From: CAWDNM01 sp964521195
GTDB lineage: Bacteria; Actinomycetota; Coriobacteriia; Anaerosomatales; JAAXUF01
Assembly (NCBI GenBank): GCA_964521195.1
Contig: CAZFRE010000001.1
Location: 558,001 to 622,000 of the forward strand
Direction of reading: 5' to 3'
DNA: 64,000 nt
Shown one piece after another: positions 63,847 through 64,000 of the stretch; within the stretch, counting starts at the first letter, position 1, and each line of letters begins with the position of its first letter. A program made the translations under genes and the position numbers. The notes under the pieces are model-generated. The model was given only the letters and a program-made list of their open reading frames with translations, had not been told where the DNA came from and made no database searches.

Positions 63847-64000
63847 CGGTGCTCGGATCATCTGCCAGTTGCGCCGGCGCCGGACAGGCGTGTGCCGGCC
63901 ACTTCCTCGAAGCTGCCGGCGCCAGAGTCCTTTTCGACTGCGGCAACGGCGTACTCTCGAATCTCGGGTGTTTCCAGGACCCCACCGCGCTTGATGCGGT
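63837..64000 (+). CDS. metallo-beta-lactamase-fold hydrolase, N-terminal part (runs out of window)
   Basis: First 54 codons. GTG at 63837 with GAGGAGG (63826-63832) ahead, overlapping the end of murI. The start LTVLGSSASCAGAGQACAGH followed by ARVLFDCGNGVLSNL is the N-terminal pattern of the RNase Z/arylsulfatase branch of MBL-fold proteins. The metal motif HxHxDH lies beyond the window. Confidence 0.8.
   Translation, partial: MRLTVLGSSASCAGAGQACAGHFLEAAGARVLFDCGNGVLSNLGCFQDPTALDA

Overview
The window reads as chromosomal DNA of a high-GC Gram-positive bacterium, most likely a deep-branching, environmental Coriobacteriia-like actinobacterium. The supporting signs are strong G/C third positions, long antisense shadow ORFs, cell-wall-binding-repeat (CWB2) surface proteins, LytR-CpsA-Psr and SpoIID-type envelope enzymes, and a Bacillus-like comFC-hpf-secA-prfB-ftsE-ftsX-ctp gene order. 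No 16S or tRNA gene is present, so the placement is an inference. Almost all genes are on the + strand; the exceptions are four genes between 35.6 and 46.4 kb.

Layout. 1-0.84 kb: end of the ATP synthase operon (atpD, atpC). 1.0-4.7 kb: envelope precursor genes (murA, fabZ, a UDP-GlcNAc-type dehydrogenase, a hexapeptide acyltransferase). 5.0-10.7 kb: cell-wall assembly (LCP ligase, L,D-transpeptidase with CWB2-like repeats, SpoIID/LytB protein with CWB2 repeats). 10.7-14.2 kb: purine and SAM by-product recycling (pnp, ahcY, mtnA). 14.2-15.9 kb: AEC transporter and comFC. 15.9-16.15 kb: a structured non-coding RNA closed by a 12-bp helix, probably a raiA-motif RNA. 16.2-20.3 kb: polar amino-acid ABC uptake (two lipoproteins, a permease fused to an exported domain, an ATPase). 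20.3-21.4 kb: a start-less BNR protein. 21.4-22.0 kb: hpf.

22.1-29.5 kb is an accessory, visibly less GC-biased signalling island. It holds an uncharacterised two-domain protein, a 24-codon hydrophobic micropeptide whose ribosome-binding site lies in a hairpin, a membrane HD-GYP phosphodiesterase, a degenerate membrane HD protein, a DUF5317 membrane protein and a giant STAND/TPR/BTAD regulator. It separates hpf from secA, which are neighbours in many bacteria. 29.9-42.8 kb: secA, prfB, PHP phosphoesterase, YitT protein, two minus-strand genes, split transketolase, ftsE, ftsX, ctpA. 42.9-51.7 kb: rnr, TRIC-type channel, M42 peptidase, smpB, tmRNA, a UroD-like gene, a flavin-family protein, a membrane protein and a cold-shock protein.

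52.3-62.9 kb is one long chemosensory operon: PATAN/DUF4388 protein, CheR-TPR, CheY, a GspE/PilB-like protein that has lost its ATPase motifs, two CheW, a receptor without a sensor domain, CheA-REC and CheB. The degenerate motor ATPase inside it suggests the pathway talks to a type IV pilus or similar machine rather than a flagellum. The window ends with murI and the first codons of a metallo-beta-lactamase-fold protein.

The strongest candidates for new biology are the 22-29.5 kb island with its micropeptide, the pseudo-ATPase of the chemosensory operon, the comFC-linked structured RNA, and an unassigned RNA-like fold after 29.5 kb.
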